Source: Deltaproteobacteria bacterium (GTDB lineage: Bacteria > Myxococcota_A > Polyangia > DRWM01). From it: a stretch of DNA of 35,068 bases. Under the pieces are notes generated by a model that saw nothing but the letters and a program-made list of their open reading frames with translations, did no database searches and was not told the DNA's origin. A program made the translations under genes and the position numbers. Within the stretch, counting starts at the first letter, position 1, and each line of letters begins with the position of its first letter. Below, piece after piece: positions 21,085 through 29,062 of this stretch. Location of the stretch: positions 1-35,068 of the forward strand of contig JAFDER010000014.1 of assembly GCA_019310245.1 (NCBI GenBank), written 5' to 3'.

Positions 21085-22522
21085 CTAGGGGCAGGCCTCG
21101 TGAGCCACGATGGACAGGTAGATCTCCTCGTTGCCCTCGCGATCGTCGTTCCACGCCACGCCGAAGCCCGTGTCGATCACGACGAGCACCGGATCCTTCG
21201 AGTCGCCGCCGCCCGAGATCTCCTGCTCGCAGAGCAGCGGGTGGCCCGCCCCCTCGAACGCCTGCAGGTGGATGCCGGCGCCCTGCTGCCAGGCGACGCC
21301 GAGCGCCGATCCCGTCCAGGCGATGGACGGGGCCGTGGCGTCCTCCTCGGCGTGCGTGATCTGCACCTCGACCTCGGGCTCCGTGCCCGTGAGGTTGAAG
21401 CGCGTCAGGAAGATGTTGCCCGTGCCCGTGCGCCCGTCGCTCCAGGCCACGGCGAACGTGGATCCGTCCCAGACGACCGCGGGCTGCTCGGAGTCGGCAG
21501 GATCATCGGTGAGCGGGAAGACCCCGGGGGGGTCAACCAACTCGCCGGACGAGTCCACCACGGCCGCGTAGATCTCGGGGTTGCCGTCGCGCTCGTCCAC
21601 CCACACCACCCCGTAATGGGTGCCGGGAGGCGAGGTGGGCGTCACGCGACACGTTGCCGTCCGTGACCAGGTCGAACGGCCCACTGGTGGGGTTTCCCAG
21701 CAAGTTCGTGAGCACGAGGTGGATGTCGAAGCTCGAGTCCCACGTCACGGCAAACCCGCCGCCTCCGGTGCGCTCCACGATCGACGGCGCGCGCAGGTCC
21801 GTGCTGGGGATGCTCCCGGCCGTGCGCACCGGGCCAGTCGTGTCCCCGACTCCGTCCATGCGCTGGAATAAGACGTGCCGGCCCGCCCCGCCGGTCTCGT
21901 CCGTGGCGACCACGTTGAACACGTCATTCGCCCACACCATGGCGGGCGCGAGCGTGCTCGTGTCCGCGGACACGAACAGGTCCTCCCCGAAGGGGATGGA
22001 CGCGTCGGCCGCCACGATCGCCGAGTACAGGTCCTGCTGGCCACCCCTCTCGTCCACCCACACGAGACCGAACTCGGTATCGGTCCAGGCGAGGGAGGCC
22101 TGGGTCGAGGGGGCGTCGTCCTCGGTGACCCGGACGGTCGTGGCCGTGGTGAACCGGCCAGACTCGTCGATCATGTCGTCGCAGTCGTCGTCAGCGCCGC
22201 TACAGGTCTCGCAGGGCGGGACGCACTCGCTCCAGGAGCACTCCACGCAGGTTTCGATCCCGGTGGAGTCGCAGGAGGTCGTGCAGTCGCGCGGAAGATC
22301 CCCGTCGCACTCCTCGCCGTCGTCGATCGTGCCGTTTCCGCAGTCGGGAAGCGGGCCGTCCTCGACGGGCACGTCCGTGGAGTCGACCTCGCCCTCGTCG
22401 GGCGGCGCGTCGGGCCACCCGTCACGCTTCTCGATGCCCAGATCCGTGGCGCAGGACGCCATCCAGAAGGCGCAGAAGGCCGGCAGGAACGCTGCCGGCA
22501 ATGCTGTGCACACCTTTGCCAT
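21085..22522 (-). CDS. Beta-propeller-like lipoprotein, frameshifted in this sequence
   Basis: The gene reads as about 478 residues if one extra G in the GGG run at 21625-21627 is removed; as given it splits into two frames. The start ATG 22522 gives a lipoprotein signal ending MAS|C (Cys24). An acidic Asp/Glu/Pro linker follows, then a cysteine-rich segment (CGNGTIDDGEECDGDL and CSGADDDCDDMIDESG, the Myxococcus-type Cys-rich style). After that come at least five repeats of about 45-55 residues, with cores such as FGLVWVDERGGQQDLYSA, YGVVWVDERDGNPEIYAA and FAVAWSDGRTGTGNIF, resembling propeller blades. The repeat pattern continues cleanly across the break, so the frameshift is likely an assembly error. 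It is probably displayed on the outer membrane or periplasmic face. It lies 6 bases upstream of kinase 1, so it could be a sensory partner. Confidence 0.8.
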
Positions 22523-22558
22523 GATCGTCTGGGCACATAGATTACCACACTGATCATC

Positions 22559-22584
22559 GATCTTCACGAACCATATTGAAGATC
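22559..22584. promoter_or_regulatory. 8-bp inverted repeat upstream of the lipoprotein gene
   Basis: GATCTTCA (22559-22566) and TGAAGATC (22577-22584) form a perfect dyad separated by 10 bases. It lies between the stop of the PEGA/TPR gene and the lipoprotein start. A weak -10-like TAATCT (22544-22539, minus strand) puts the dyad over the matching -35 position, so it could be an operator. It could instead be a weak terminator of the upstream gene, though no U-run follows. Confidence 0.35.
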
Positions 22585-22601
22585 TGTTCAAGTAGGCGGG
22601 C

Positions 22602-23629
22602 TTAGAACTTGATCAGGGCCTCGATCCCGATCGTGGGATTCTCTCCCGGGGCGATGATCGGGAGCACGGAGACTTCCGGCTTGGCGGGCTCCGCGAGCGC
22701 TTCCTCGGCGGCGGGCTTGCTCGTCAGGTACATGACGAGGCCCGCGACGGCCGCGGCGCCGGCCAGGCCCCAGAGCACGTTCGTGGCTATTCTGAGACCC
22801 TCGGCCGTGTCCTGGTGCTTGTATGCGCTCGGGCAGTCGTCGCGGGTCATCGTGGACTCACAATCAGCGGCCGCGCTGTCCATCTTCTTCTTGGTGGAGA
22901 GCACGGCGCCGCCGGTCGCGGCCGCGGCGATGGCGAGCCCGCCCCCGGCGCCGAGCCCGATCCAGATGCCCGTGAGCGGCTTCTTGCTCTTCTCCCCGGG
23001 GTCGTCGGGGGGGGTGACCTCGTCCCACGTGAACGGCTCGTCGCTGCCGCCGTCCTTCTCGACGAGCTCCACCTCGTGCGTCACCTCCTCGCCCGAGGTC
23101 ACGGTCACCTTGGCGCGGTAGACCTCGAACCCCTCCTTGCGCACCTCGATGGTGTGGAAGCCGGCCTCCACGGGCACGGGATCGGTGATGGGCGTCATGA
23201 ACTTCCGGAAGTCGTCGATCAGGATCTGCGCGTCCACCTCGTCGATGTCGAAGACGAGGAACCCCATCTCCTGCTCGAGGTCCATGACGTGCGCCTCCAC
23301 CTCGGCGCGCCGGTCCTCCGGCACCTTCTCGCCACCCTCCACGAGGTAGAGGTTGAACTCGTCGAGGGCCTCCACGGGGTGACCCGTCTCCTCGTAGCAC
23401 ACGCCGATGTTGTAGCGCAGGGCCCAGTTCGGCCTGTACTCGTGGGATTTGAGGAACTCGACGAGCGCCGCCTCGAACTTGCCCTTCTCGAAGAACTGAA
23501 GTGCTTGATCGCCTTCTCGGTGTCGGGGTCGATCTCCTTGGCCGGCTCCGCGGGCTCTTCCTGCGCGTGCACGGGCACGGCCGCGAGGAGCACGGCCGCG
23601 AGCAGGGAAGCTGACAGGCGTGCTGGCAT
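22602..23629 (-). CDS. PEGA and TPR-like exported membrane protein, frameshifted in this sequence
   Basis: Restoring one missing G at about 23498 gives a continuous 342-residue protein; as given, the N-terminal 45 or so residues and the rest are in different frames. The N-terminus is a signal peptide cut after VHA (residue 22). A TPR-like helical region follows (AALVEFLKSHEYRPNWALRY, then GVCYEETGHPVEALDEFNLY; residues about 50-85). A PEGA domain contains FHTIEVRKEGFEVYRAKVTV. Two hydrophobic segments come next, one Gly/Ala-rich (LTGIWIGLGAGGGLAIAAAA) and one near the C-terminus. ATG 23629 follows a strong GGAGGAGAG site. It lies 16 bases after the kinase 2 stop, so it is co-transcribed. It is likely a cell-envelope partner of the PEGA kinases; the exact function is unknown. 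Confidence 0.8.
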
Positions 23630-23645
23630 CGAGCTCTCCTCCGGA

Positions 23646-25535
23646 TCAGATGAGTCCCGGGTAGCTCTTGTCGATCTTCGGCCTCTTCTGCGCCCGGGTC
23701 TTCTTCGACTTCTTCTTCTTCTTGCTCTTATGCACCGGATCGGCGGCCGGGATCAAGTCGGGGACGAGCTCCATGTCCGCGTGGATCGCGATCTCACGCT
23801 CCCAGGGCTCGAATCCCTCGCACAGGATGCGCAGCGTGCTCGCGCCCCGGGTCCGGGCGACGGCCAGGGGACGCTCGGGGTGCAGGGCGCCGTCCACATA
23901 GACCTCCGCGGCGTCCGGCAGGTCCTCCAGGACCACGCTCCAGGCCTCCGGCACGGCGGGCTCCGGCTCCACGGCCTGGACGGGGCCGGCGTCCGCAGCC
24001 TGCACGGCGCTCACGCGCTGCTCGAGCCCGCGCGCCTTGATGAGCACGAGGGTCAGGGCCCCGCTCGCGGCGAGCAGGAGCAGGGCGGCGGAGGCAACGA
24101 GGAGCCATCGGGGCACGGGGAGTCTGCGCGGCCGGGGCGGAGGCGCGGACACGGGCCCCTCCCAGCCGTCCAGCGAGATCGACGTGTCCGGCGGGACCGA
24201 GAAGAGCGACCGGCCGGCGCCCGTCCGGCCGTGCTCGTGCCATGCACCCGCCCCGGGCACCGGGTACGGCGTGTTGCCCCTCTCGACGCAGGGGTCGATC
24301 GTGATCACGAGATCCTGGTGGCCCACGGAATCGGGTGTGGGAGAGCGGTGGCGCCCGGCGGATGGAGTCTCGAGCAGTGACACGCCTCTCGGGGCGATCT
24401 GGTCGAGCGACGAGTCCCTGATGAAGGCCGAGTCGTTCGAGGGCAGCGCCGCCCGGCCGGCGGGCCGCCCGGATCCGGCGGCCCCGGACCAGTCGAGCAT
24501 GGCCCTCGGCCGTTGCGTGGTCGCCGGCTCGGAGGCGTATGCCTCGGGCGAACGGAACGGCCTGAGGGCCTCGAAGAACTCGGCGGCGCTGTCGGGCTCG
24601 CGGGAGATGGCACGCATCACCACGTGCATCAGGCCGTCCGGCAGCGAGATGCCGTGCCGCCCGACGTGGATGGGCATCTCGGTGGTGATGGCGATGATCA
24701 TCTCGTTGTAGTTCTCGACGTTGAACGGCAGGGAGCCGGTGAGCATCTCGTAGAGCATGACGCCGCAGGCGTAGAGGTCGGTCCTGCGATCGATGTGCTT
24801 GCTGCCGCGGGCCTGCTCCGGCGCCATGTATCCGGGCGTGCCGAACACGGCGCCCGTGCGCGTGAGGTTGAGGTTCGCGTAGTCCTCGCGGCCCAGCCTG
24901 GAGATGCCGAAGTCCAGGATCTTGACGCTCAGGCCCGTGCCGGGCTCCGCCCCGACGAACACGTTCTCGGGCTTGAGATCCCGGTGGATGATGCCCTGCT
25001 CGTGCACGGCCTTGAGGGCCGAGAGGATCTGGATGACGAGGTCCACGGCCACGTGCGGGGTGAGCCTCACTGACTCGTCGAGGATCTCGCCCAGATCCCG
25101 ACCGTCGAGGTACTCCATGATCATGAAGTGCATGGAGTCCTCGGTCTCGCCCATGTCCAGGATCTCGACGATGTTGCGGTGTCCCACCGAGGCCGCGAGC
25201 CGTGCCTCGTTCTGGAACCTGGTGAGCATCTGCTTGCTGGCGTGGTACTCGCTGAGCAGGAACTTGATGGCCACCTTGCGATCGAGGCGCTCGTGCGTTC
25301 CCTCGTAGACGACGCCCATCCCGCCCTTGGCGATCATCCGGTCCACGCGGTACTTGCCGTCGAGGAGCGCACCCTTCATCTTGAAGGCGCGGTCCACGTG
25401 CTCGCCCGTCTCGGTGCAGCGCGACACGAATGCCGGGTGCACCTTCTTGCAGTGCGGGCAGTCGAACGAGCCCGTCGCGAACTGCTCGCCAGCCTTGCCG
25501 TCGGCTGGTGTTTTTGTGTGTGCCTTCTCGATCAT
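23646..25535 (-). CDS. Membrane-anchored Ser/Thr protein kinase with PEGA domain (kinase 2)
   Basis: 629 residues with the same plan as kinase 1. A putative zinc knuckle (Cys26, Cys29, Cys40, His46) is followed by the kinase domain with AKGGMG (69-74), Lys91, HRDLKPEN (184-191), DFG (208-210) and YMAPEQARG. The linker is longer and less ordered. A transmembrane helix lies at about 477-498 and a PEGA domain at about 532-596, sharing VDGALHPERPL with VDGTLHPERPL of kinase 1. The Lys-rich tail ends KIDKSYPGLI. ATG 25535 is chosen over the upstream ATG at 25595 because it makes all motif positions equal those of kinase 1 and because a -10-like TATAGA lies between the two. It is the first gene of the five-gene signalling cluster and diverges from the monooxygenase-like gene. 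Confidence 0.94.
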   Translation of the reverse strand: MIEKAHTKTPADGKAGEQFATGSFDCPHCKKVHPAFVSRCTETGEHVDRAFKMKGALLDGKYRVDRMIAKGGMGVVYEGTHERLDRKVAIKFLLSEYHASKQMLTRFQNEARLAASVGHRNIVEILDMGETEDSMHFMIMEYLDGRDLGEILDESVRLTPHVAVDLVIQILSALKAVHEQGIIHRDLKPENVFVGAEPGTGLSVKILDFGISRLGREDYANLNLTRTGAVFGTPGYMAPEQARGSKHIDRRTDLYACGVMLYEMLTGSLPFNVENYNEMIIAITTEMPIHVGRHGISLPDGLMHVVMRAISREPDSAAEFFEALRPFRSPEAYASEPATTQRPRAMLDWSGAAGSGRPAGRAALPSNDSAFIRDSSLDQIAPRGVSLLETPSAGRHRSPTPDSVGHQDLVITIDPCVERGNTPYPVPGAGAWHEHGRTGAGRSLFSVPPDTSISLDGWEGPVSAPPPRPRRLPVPRWLLVASAALLLLAASGALTLVLIKARGLEQRVSAVQAADAGPVQAVEPEPAVPEAWSVVLEDLPDAAEVYVDGALHPERPLAVARTRGASTLRILCEGFEPWEREIAIHADMELVPDLIPAADPVHKSKKKKKSKKTRAQKRPKIDKSYPGLI

Positions 25536-25557
25536 CCCCGGGGAACCCCGCGCATTG

Positions 25558-25563
25558 TCTATA
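25558..25563 (-). promoter_or_regulatory. Possible -10 box for the kinase 2 cluster
   Basis: On the minus strand TATAGA lies about 22 bases upstream of the kinase 2 ATG. The best -35 candidate is TTGCTA with a 19-base spacer, which is weak. This is the only AT-rich promoter-like site in the 207-base divergent gap on that strand. Confidence 0.25.
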
Positions 25564-25680
25564 CGATCCGTGCCACAACGTCTAGCAATGAACATGCCTG
25601 CCGCGCGCGCATGAAAATATCATTGCATTCAGTCTGTTACACTGACTTCAACGGCAGCGGACGTGACCCCCGCTTCCCGG

Positions 25681-25711
25681 TTGGGCAGAATCCCCGCAAC
25701 CTGGATATACT
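25681..25711 (+). promoter_or_regulatory. Possible promoter of the monooxygenase-alcohol dehydrogenase operon
   Basis: A good TATACT -10 (25706-25711) lies 32 bases before ATG 25743. The matching -35 (TTGGGC, 25681-25686) is weak and the spacer is 19 bases, so confidence is low. Confidence 0.3.
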
Positions 25712-25742
25712 GGAGTGCCACTCAGCTCCATGGAGGACGATC

Positions 25743-26048
25743 ATGTACGTCGTGTGCGTCACCATCTGGGCCAAGCCCGGCCACGAGGACGAGTTCATCG
25801 AGGCCACGCGCCGCAACCACGAGGGCACCCGCGCGGAGCCGGGGAACGTGAGGTTCGACGTGCTGCGCAAGGTGGACGAGCCGGGCCGGTTCTTCCTCTA
25901 CGAGGTCTACCGCGATGCGGAGGACTTCGCGCGTCACCAGCAGACCGACCACTACCTCGAGTGGAAGAAGACTGTGGCCGGCTGGATGGACCGCGATCGC
26001 GAGGGCGTCAAGCACGAGAGCCTGCTTCCATCCGACGAGAGCTGGTGA
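25743..26048 (+). CDS. Antibiotic biosynthesis monooxygenase (ABM) domain protein
   Basis: 101 residues, the size of single-domain ABM/YgiN/LsrG-type proteins, which adopt a dimeric ferredoxin-like fold. Typical elements are the first strand YVVCVTIWAKPGHEDEFIEA, the NHEGTRAEPGNVRFDVLR turn with the family Glu-Pro-Gly, FFLYEVYRDAEDFARHQQTDHY, and W at the end of the helix. Members range from quinol monooxygenases to autoinducer-2 processing enzymes and haem-degrading enzymes, so the substrate cannot be assigned. The start has a strong GGAGGA site (25732-25737). Its stop overlaps the GTG start of the alcohol dehydrogenase (GTGA), indicating coupled translation and a shared pathway. The frame is open upstream but without a ribosome site. 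Confidence 0.9.
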   Translation: MYVVCVTIWAKPGHEDEFIEATRRNHEGTRAEPGNVRFDVLRKVDEPGRFFLYEVYRDAEDFARHQQTDHYLEWKKTVAGWMDRDREGVKHESLLPSDESW

Positions 26049-27217
26049 CGGTGGCCGGGCTCACGTTCCGCTCGGCGGGCGAGATCGTGTTCGGGCGCGG
26101 GACGCTCGAGCGCATCGGCGGGATCGCGGCCGGCCTCGGCTCGCGCGCCATGGTGGTGCGCGGCGGCAGGCACCTGGACGCCTCGCGCAACATCGCGCGC
26201 CTCGAGGCGCTGCTCGGGGACACGGGCGTCGAGGCGATCTTCTTCACTGTCCGGGGCGAGCCCGACGTCGAGGTGGTGGACGGGGCCGCGGAGGCCGCGC
26301 GCGGCGCACGCTGCGACCTCGTCATCGGCATCGGCGGAGGCAGCGCGCTGGACGCGGCCAAGGCCGTGGCCGGGCTGCTGACCAGCGGCGGAAGCGCCCT
26401 CGACTACATGGAGGTCGTGGGCAGGGGCAGGACGATCGATCGGCCGGCCGCGCCGCTCGTGGCCGTGCCCACCACCGCGGGTACGGGCACGGAGGTGACG
26501 AAGAACGCGGTCATCACGAGCCGCGAGAAGAGCTTCAAGGCGTCCATGCGCAGCCCGCACCTCGTCCCGGCCGTGGCGCTCGTGGACCCGGCGCTCACGG
26601 ACTTCATGCCCAGGCGCGTGACCGCGGCCACGGGCCTCGACGCGCTGACCCAGCTCGTGGAGGCCTACGTGACGAGGAAGGCCAACCCCTTGACCGACGC
26701 CCTGGCGCTCCAGGGGATCACGCTCGCGTCGCGATCGCTCGTGCGCGCCTGCGACAACGGCGACGACCACGAGGCGCGCGACGACATGGCCCTCGCCGCT
26801 CTGCTGAGCGGCCTGTGCCTCGCCAACGCGGGCCTGGGCGCCGTGCACGGATTCGCGGCGCCGCTCGGCGCGGCCTTTCCCGTGCCGCACGGCGTGGCCT
26901 GCGCCGCGCTCCTGCCTCACGTCATGGAGGCGAACGTGGCCGCGCTGAGGCGTGAGGACGCCGGCGGCCCCGCGCTGGCGCGCTACGACCGGGTGGCCGT
27001 GGCGCTCGGCGCCGGCGACGCGGACGGGGCCGTGGCCCTGGCGCGAGAGCTCGTGCAGAAGCTCGAGATCCCGCCGCTGTCCCGCTACGGGATCGGTGAG
27101 GGAGACGTGGCCGTGCTCGTCGAACGCGCGCGGCAGGCCAGCTCGATGAAGGGCAACCCGGTGGCGCTCGGAGACAAGGTCCTCGCGGACGTCCTGCGCA
27201 GGGGAATCGGGGCATGA
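26045..27217 (+). CDS. Iron-containing (type III) alcohol dehydrogenase
   Basis: 390 residues starting at GTG 26045, which overlaps the preceding stop by 4 bases; GTG 26051 is an alternative. The N-terminal Rossmann-like half has GIGGGSALDAAKAVA (95-109) for NAD(P) and VPTTAGTGTEVT (141-152). The C-terminal helical half has the metal site: Asp199, His268 (GAVHGF) and His282 (PHGVA). The fourth ligand, His in FucO-type enzymes, is Gln203 here (DALTQLVEAYVT), a variant I recall from other members of the family. It probably oxidises or reduces a small alcohol/aldehyde, with the substrate unknown. Metal could be Fe, Zn or other given the Gln. It lies in an operon with the ABM protein and probably the following lipoprotein. 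Confidence 0.93.
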   Translation: MTVAGLTFRSAGEIVFGRGTLERIGGIAAGLGSRAMVVRGGRHLDASRNIARLEALLGDTGVEAIFFTVRGEPDVEVVDGAAEAARGARCDLVIGIGGGSALDAAKAVAGLLTSGGSALDYMEVVGRGRTIDRPAAPLVAVPTTAGTGTEVTKNAVITSREKSFKASMRSPHLVPAVALVDPALTDFMPRRVTAATGLDALTQLVEAYVTRKANPLTDALALQGITLASRSLVRACDNGDDHEARDDMALAALLSGLCLANAGLGAVHGFAAPLGAAFPVPHGVACAALLPHVMEANVAALRREDAGGPALARYDRVAVALGAGDADGAVALARELVQKLEIPPLSRYGIGEGDVAVLVERARQASSMKGNPVALGDKVLADVLRRGIGA

Positions 27218-27264
27218 GCACCAAGGTGACGCCTGCCCGGATGTCTGACAGGCAGGAGCGTGCG

Positions 27265-27972
27265 ATGACGAGGCCCCTGCATGCCATGGTGATGATAACC
27301 GCGCTCGCAGCCTGCGGAGCGCCCTCGAGCGCGGCCGCGCCCGAGCCGGAGCCGGCCTCCCCCGCCCCACCGGAGGCGAAGAAGACGATCGAGAAGCCGG
27401 AGCCCGAGGCGCGGACCCTCGAGATCCAGCCTCTCGGCGACATCGGCGAGAAGGACATCGAGCACGTGCGCACGTCCATCGAGACCATCTTCGGGTGGAA
27501 CGTCGTCGTGCTGGAGGGGGCCAAGCACCCGAAGAGCGCGTGGTACAAGCCGCGCAAGCGCTGGCGGGCCGAGAAGATCCTCGACTGGCTCGCGCCCAGG
27601 ATGGGCGAGGGAGCGGACAGGATCATGGCCTTGACGAAAAGGGACATCTCCACGACCAAGGGCGAGGTCTACGATTGGGGCATCTGCGGACTCGCGGAGA
27701 TGGGAGGACCGTCCTCGGTGGTCTCCACGTACAGGATCAAGAAGAAGATGGGCAAGATCACGCCCAAGGAGCGCAAGAAGAAGTACCTGCAGAGGCTGAG
27801 GGACCTGGCGGCCCACGAGTTCGGCCACACCCTCGACCTGCCCCACTGCCCGACGGCGGGCTGCATCATGGCCGACGCCCAGGGCACGGTCCTGACGTTC
27901 GACGAGTCCTCGGGCAAGCTCTGCGACCTGTGCCTCGAGATGCTCGCCGAGGCCGGGTTCCCCATGCCCTGA
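27265..27972 (+). CDS. Archaemetzincin-like zinc metalloprotease, predicted lipoprotein
   Basis: 235 residues. ATG 27265 follows AGGAG and gives a lipoprotein signal ending LAA|C (Cys17), then a Pro/Ala/Glu linker to about residue 50. The rest matches archaemetzincins: GICGLAEMGGPSSVVSTYR at 139-157 and a metal site at 184-223 in which HEFGHTLDLPHC, C200, M202, C220 and C223 fit the family spacing HExxHxxGx3Cx4CxMx17CxxC at every position. The one exception is Asp191 in place of the family Gly. The four Cys suggest a second structural zinc. It is likely a membrane-anchored periplasmic or surface peptidase. An earlier in-frame ATG at 27214, overlapping the dehydrogenase stop, would bury the signal sequence and is less likely. 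It lies 47 bases after the dehydrogenase and may be co-transcribed. Confidence 0.88.
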   Translation: MTRPLHAMVMITALAACGAPSSAAAPEPEPASPAPPEAKKTIEKPEPEARTLEIQPLGDIGEKDIEHVRTSIETIFGWNVVVLEGAKHPKSAWYKPRKRWRAEKILDWLAPRMGEGADRIMALTKRDISTTKGEVYDWGICGLAEMGGPSSVVSTYRIKKKMGKITPKERKKKYLQRLRDLAAHEFGHTLDLPHCPTAGCIMADAQGTVLTFDESSGKLCDLCLEMLAEAGFPMP

Positions 27973-27983
27973 CTCCCGCCTAT

Positions 27984-28003
27984 CCCTGGAGCTCGTCGAA
28001 GGG
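27984..28003. terminator. Hairpin between convergent genes (GAGCTCGTCGA loop)
   Basis: CCCT / AGGG closes the 11-nt loop GAGCTCGTCGA with one bulged G. It sits between the stops of the archaemetzincin-like gene (plus) and proline dehydrogenase (minus). It is a weaker stem than its relatives at 17495 and 34105 but the same loop type and the same kind of location. Confidence 0.4.
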
Positions 28004-28032
28004 TCAAAGAATCTCGTTTCCCGGACAGGCTC

Positions 28033-28932
28033 CTATTGCCGGGTGACGAGGCCCTTGAGCACGTGGCCCGCGATCTCGGGGTTCTCCCTCAGCCTGCGCA
28101 CGGAGTATGCCTCCCAGTCCCGTCCGTAGGGCACGTAGACGCGCACGGCGTGGCCCGCATCGAGCAGCCTTCTGCGCAGGGCGGGTCTGACGCCCAGGAG
28201 CATCTGGAACTCGTAGTCCGCGGCCGACATTCCGCGGCTGCGCACGAGCGCCTCGGCCTCCTCGACGAGGCGGGTGTCGTGCGTCGCGATGCCGACGCGG
28301 GCGCCGCCCTCGACGAGCCGCCGGAGCACGGCCAGGTAGCTGTCCTGGATCTCCTCGAACCCCTGGAACGCCATGTCCCCGGACTCGAGGTAGATGCCCT
28401 TGCACAGCCGCACCTCCGCGCCCGCAGAGGCGAGAACGTCCGCGTCGTCCAGCGTGCGCCTCAATCTGGCCTGCAGCACCGCGCCCGCGTTGCCGTGCCT
28501 CTTCTGCATCCGCCGGTAGAGCTCCAGCGTGGCGTCCGTGGCCGTGTGGTCCTCCATGTCGATCTGCACGAGCAGGCCGCGGCGGGCCGCGGCCGCGAAC
28601 ACGCGGTCCATGTTCTGGCGTGCCGTCTGCTCGTCGATCCGCAGTCCCATGAGCGTGGGCTTGAGCGAGATGGTGGCGTCCGGCCGGGCGTCTGCCAGGG
28701 CGTCGACGAGCCTCAGGTACTCCTCGACCGCCTCGTCTGCCCGGCCCGCCTCGGTGACGTCCTCGCCCAGCACGTCCACCGTGCTCAGGGCCCCCTCTTC
28801 GCCCAGCGCGCGCACGGTCTCGAGCGCGTCTTCCACGTCCTCGCCGGCCACGTACCGCCGGCCCACGCTCCTGATCAGGAAGCCGGGCACGGCGGGCAGG
28901 CCCGCGGAGACCATGCGATCGAGGAATCCCAC
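28033..28932 (-). CDS. Proline dehydrogenase (monofunctional, FAD-dependent)
   Basis: 299 residues, the size of stand-alone PRODH (TIM barrel, proline to pyrroline-5-carboxylate). It has SLKPTLMGLRID, LLVQIDMEDHTATDATLELYR, VRLCKGIYLE, RVGIATHDTRLVEEA, DYEFQMLLGVR and VRVYVPYGRDWEAYSVRRLRENP, which correspond to the conserved flavin- and proline-binding strands of the family. GTG 28932 is preferred: an AGAGGCGG site lies just upstream and the protein then begins VGFLDRMV like relatives. An in-frame ATG at 28956 is the alternative. No P5C dehydrogenase gene is nearby. It is convergent with the archaemetzincin-like gene and divergent from the lipoprotein at 29063. Confidence 0.93.
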   Translation of the reverse strand: MGFLDRMVSAGLPAVPGFLIRSVGRRYVAGEDVEDALETVRALGEEGALSTVDVLGEDVTEAGRADEAVEEYLRLVDALADARPDATISLKPTLMGLRIDEQTARQNMDRVFAAAARRGLLVQIDMEDHTATDATLELYRRMQKRHGNAGAVLQARLRRTLDDADVLASAGAEVRLCKGIYLESGDMAFQGFEEIQDSYLAVLRRLVEGGARVGIATHDTRLVEEAEALVRSRGMSAADYEFQMLLGVRPALRRRLLDAGHAVRVYVPYGRDWEAYSVRRLRENPEIAGHVLKGLVTRQ

Positions 28933-28995
28933 TTTACCGCCTCTTTCCAGACACATAGGGCGGGAGCGTCCGCACGCCCCGGCAGTCTGTTCTTT

Positions 28996-29023
28996 TTGCT
29001 TCGGCGCTGATTCGTCGTATCCT
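28996..29023 (+). promoter_or_regulatory. Possible promoter of the cysteine-rich lipoprotein gene
   Basis: TTGCTT (28996-29001), a 16-base spacer and TATCCT (29018-29023) lie 40 bases upstream of the ATG at 29063 in a less GC-rich patch. Both boxes are imperfect. Confidence 0.35.
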
Positions 29024-29062
29024 GTACGGACGGCCATGCGCCGATCCAAAGGGAGGCTGAGG

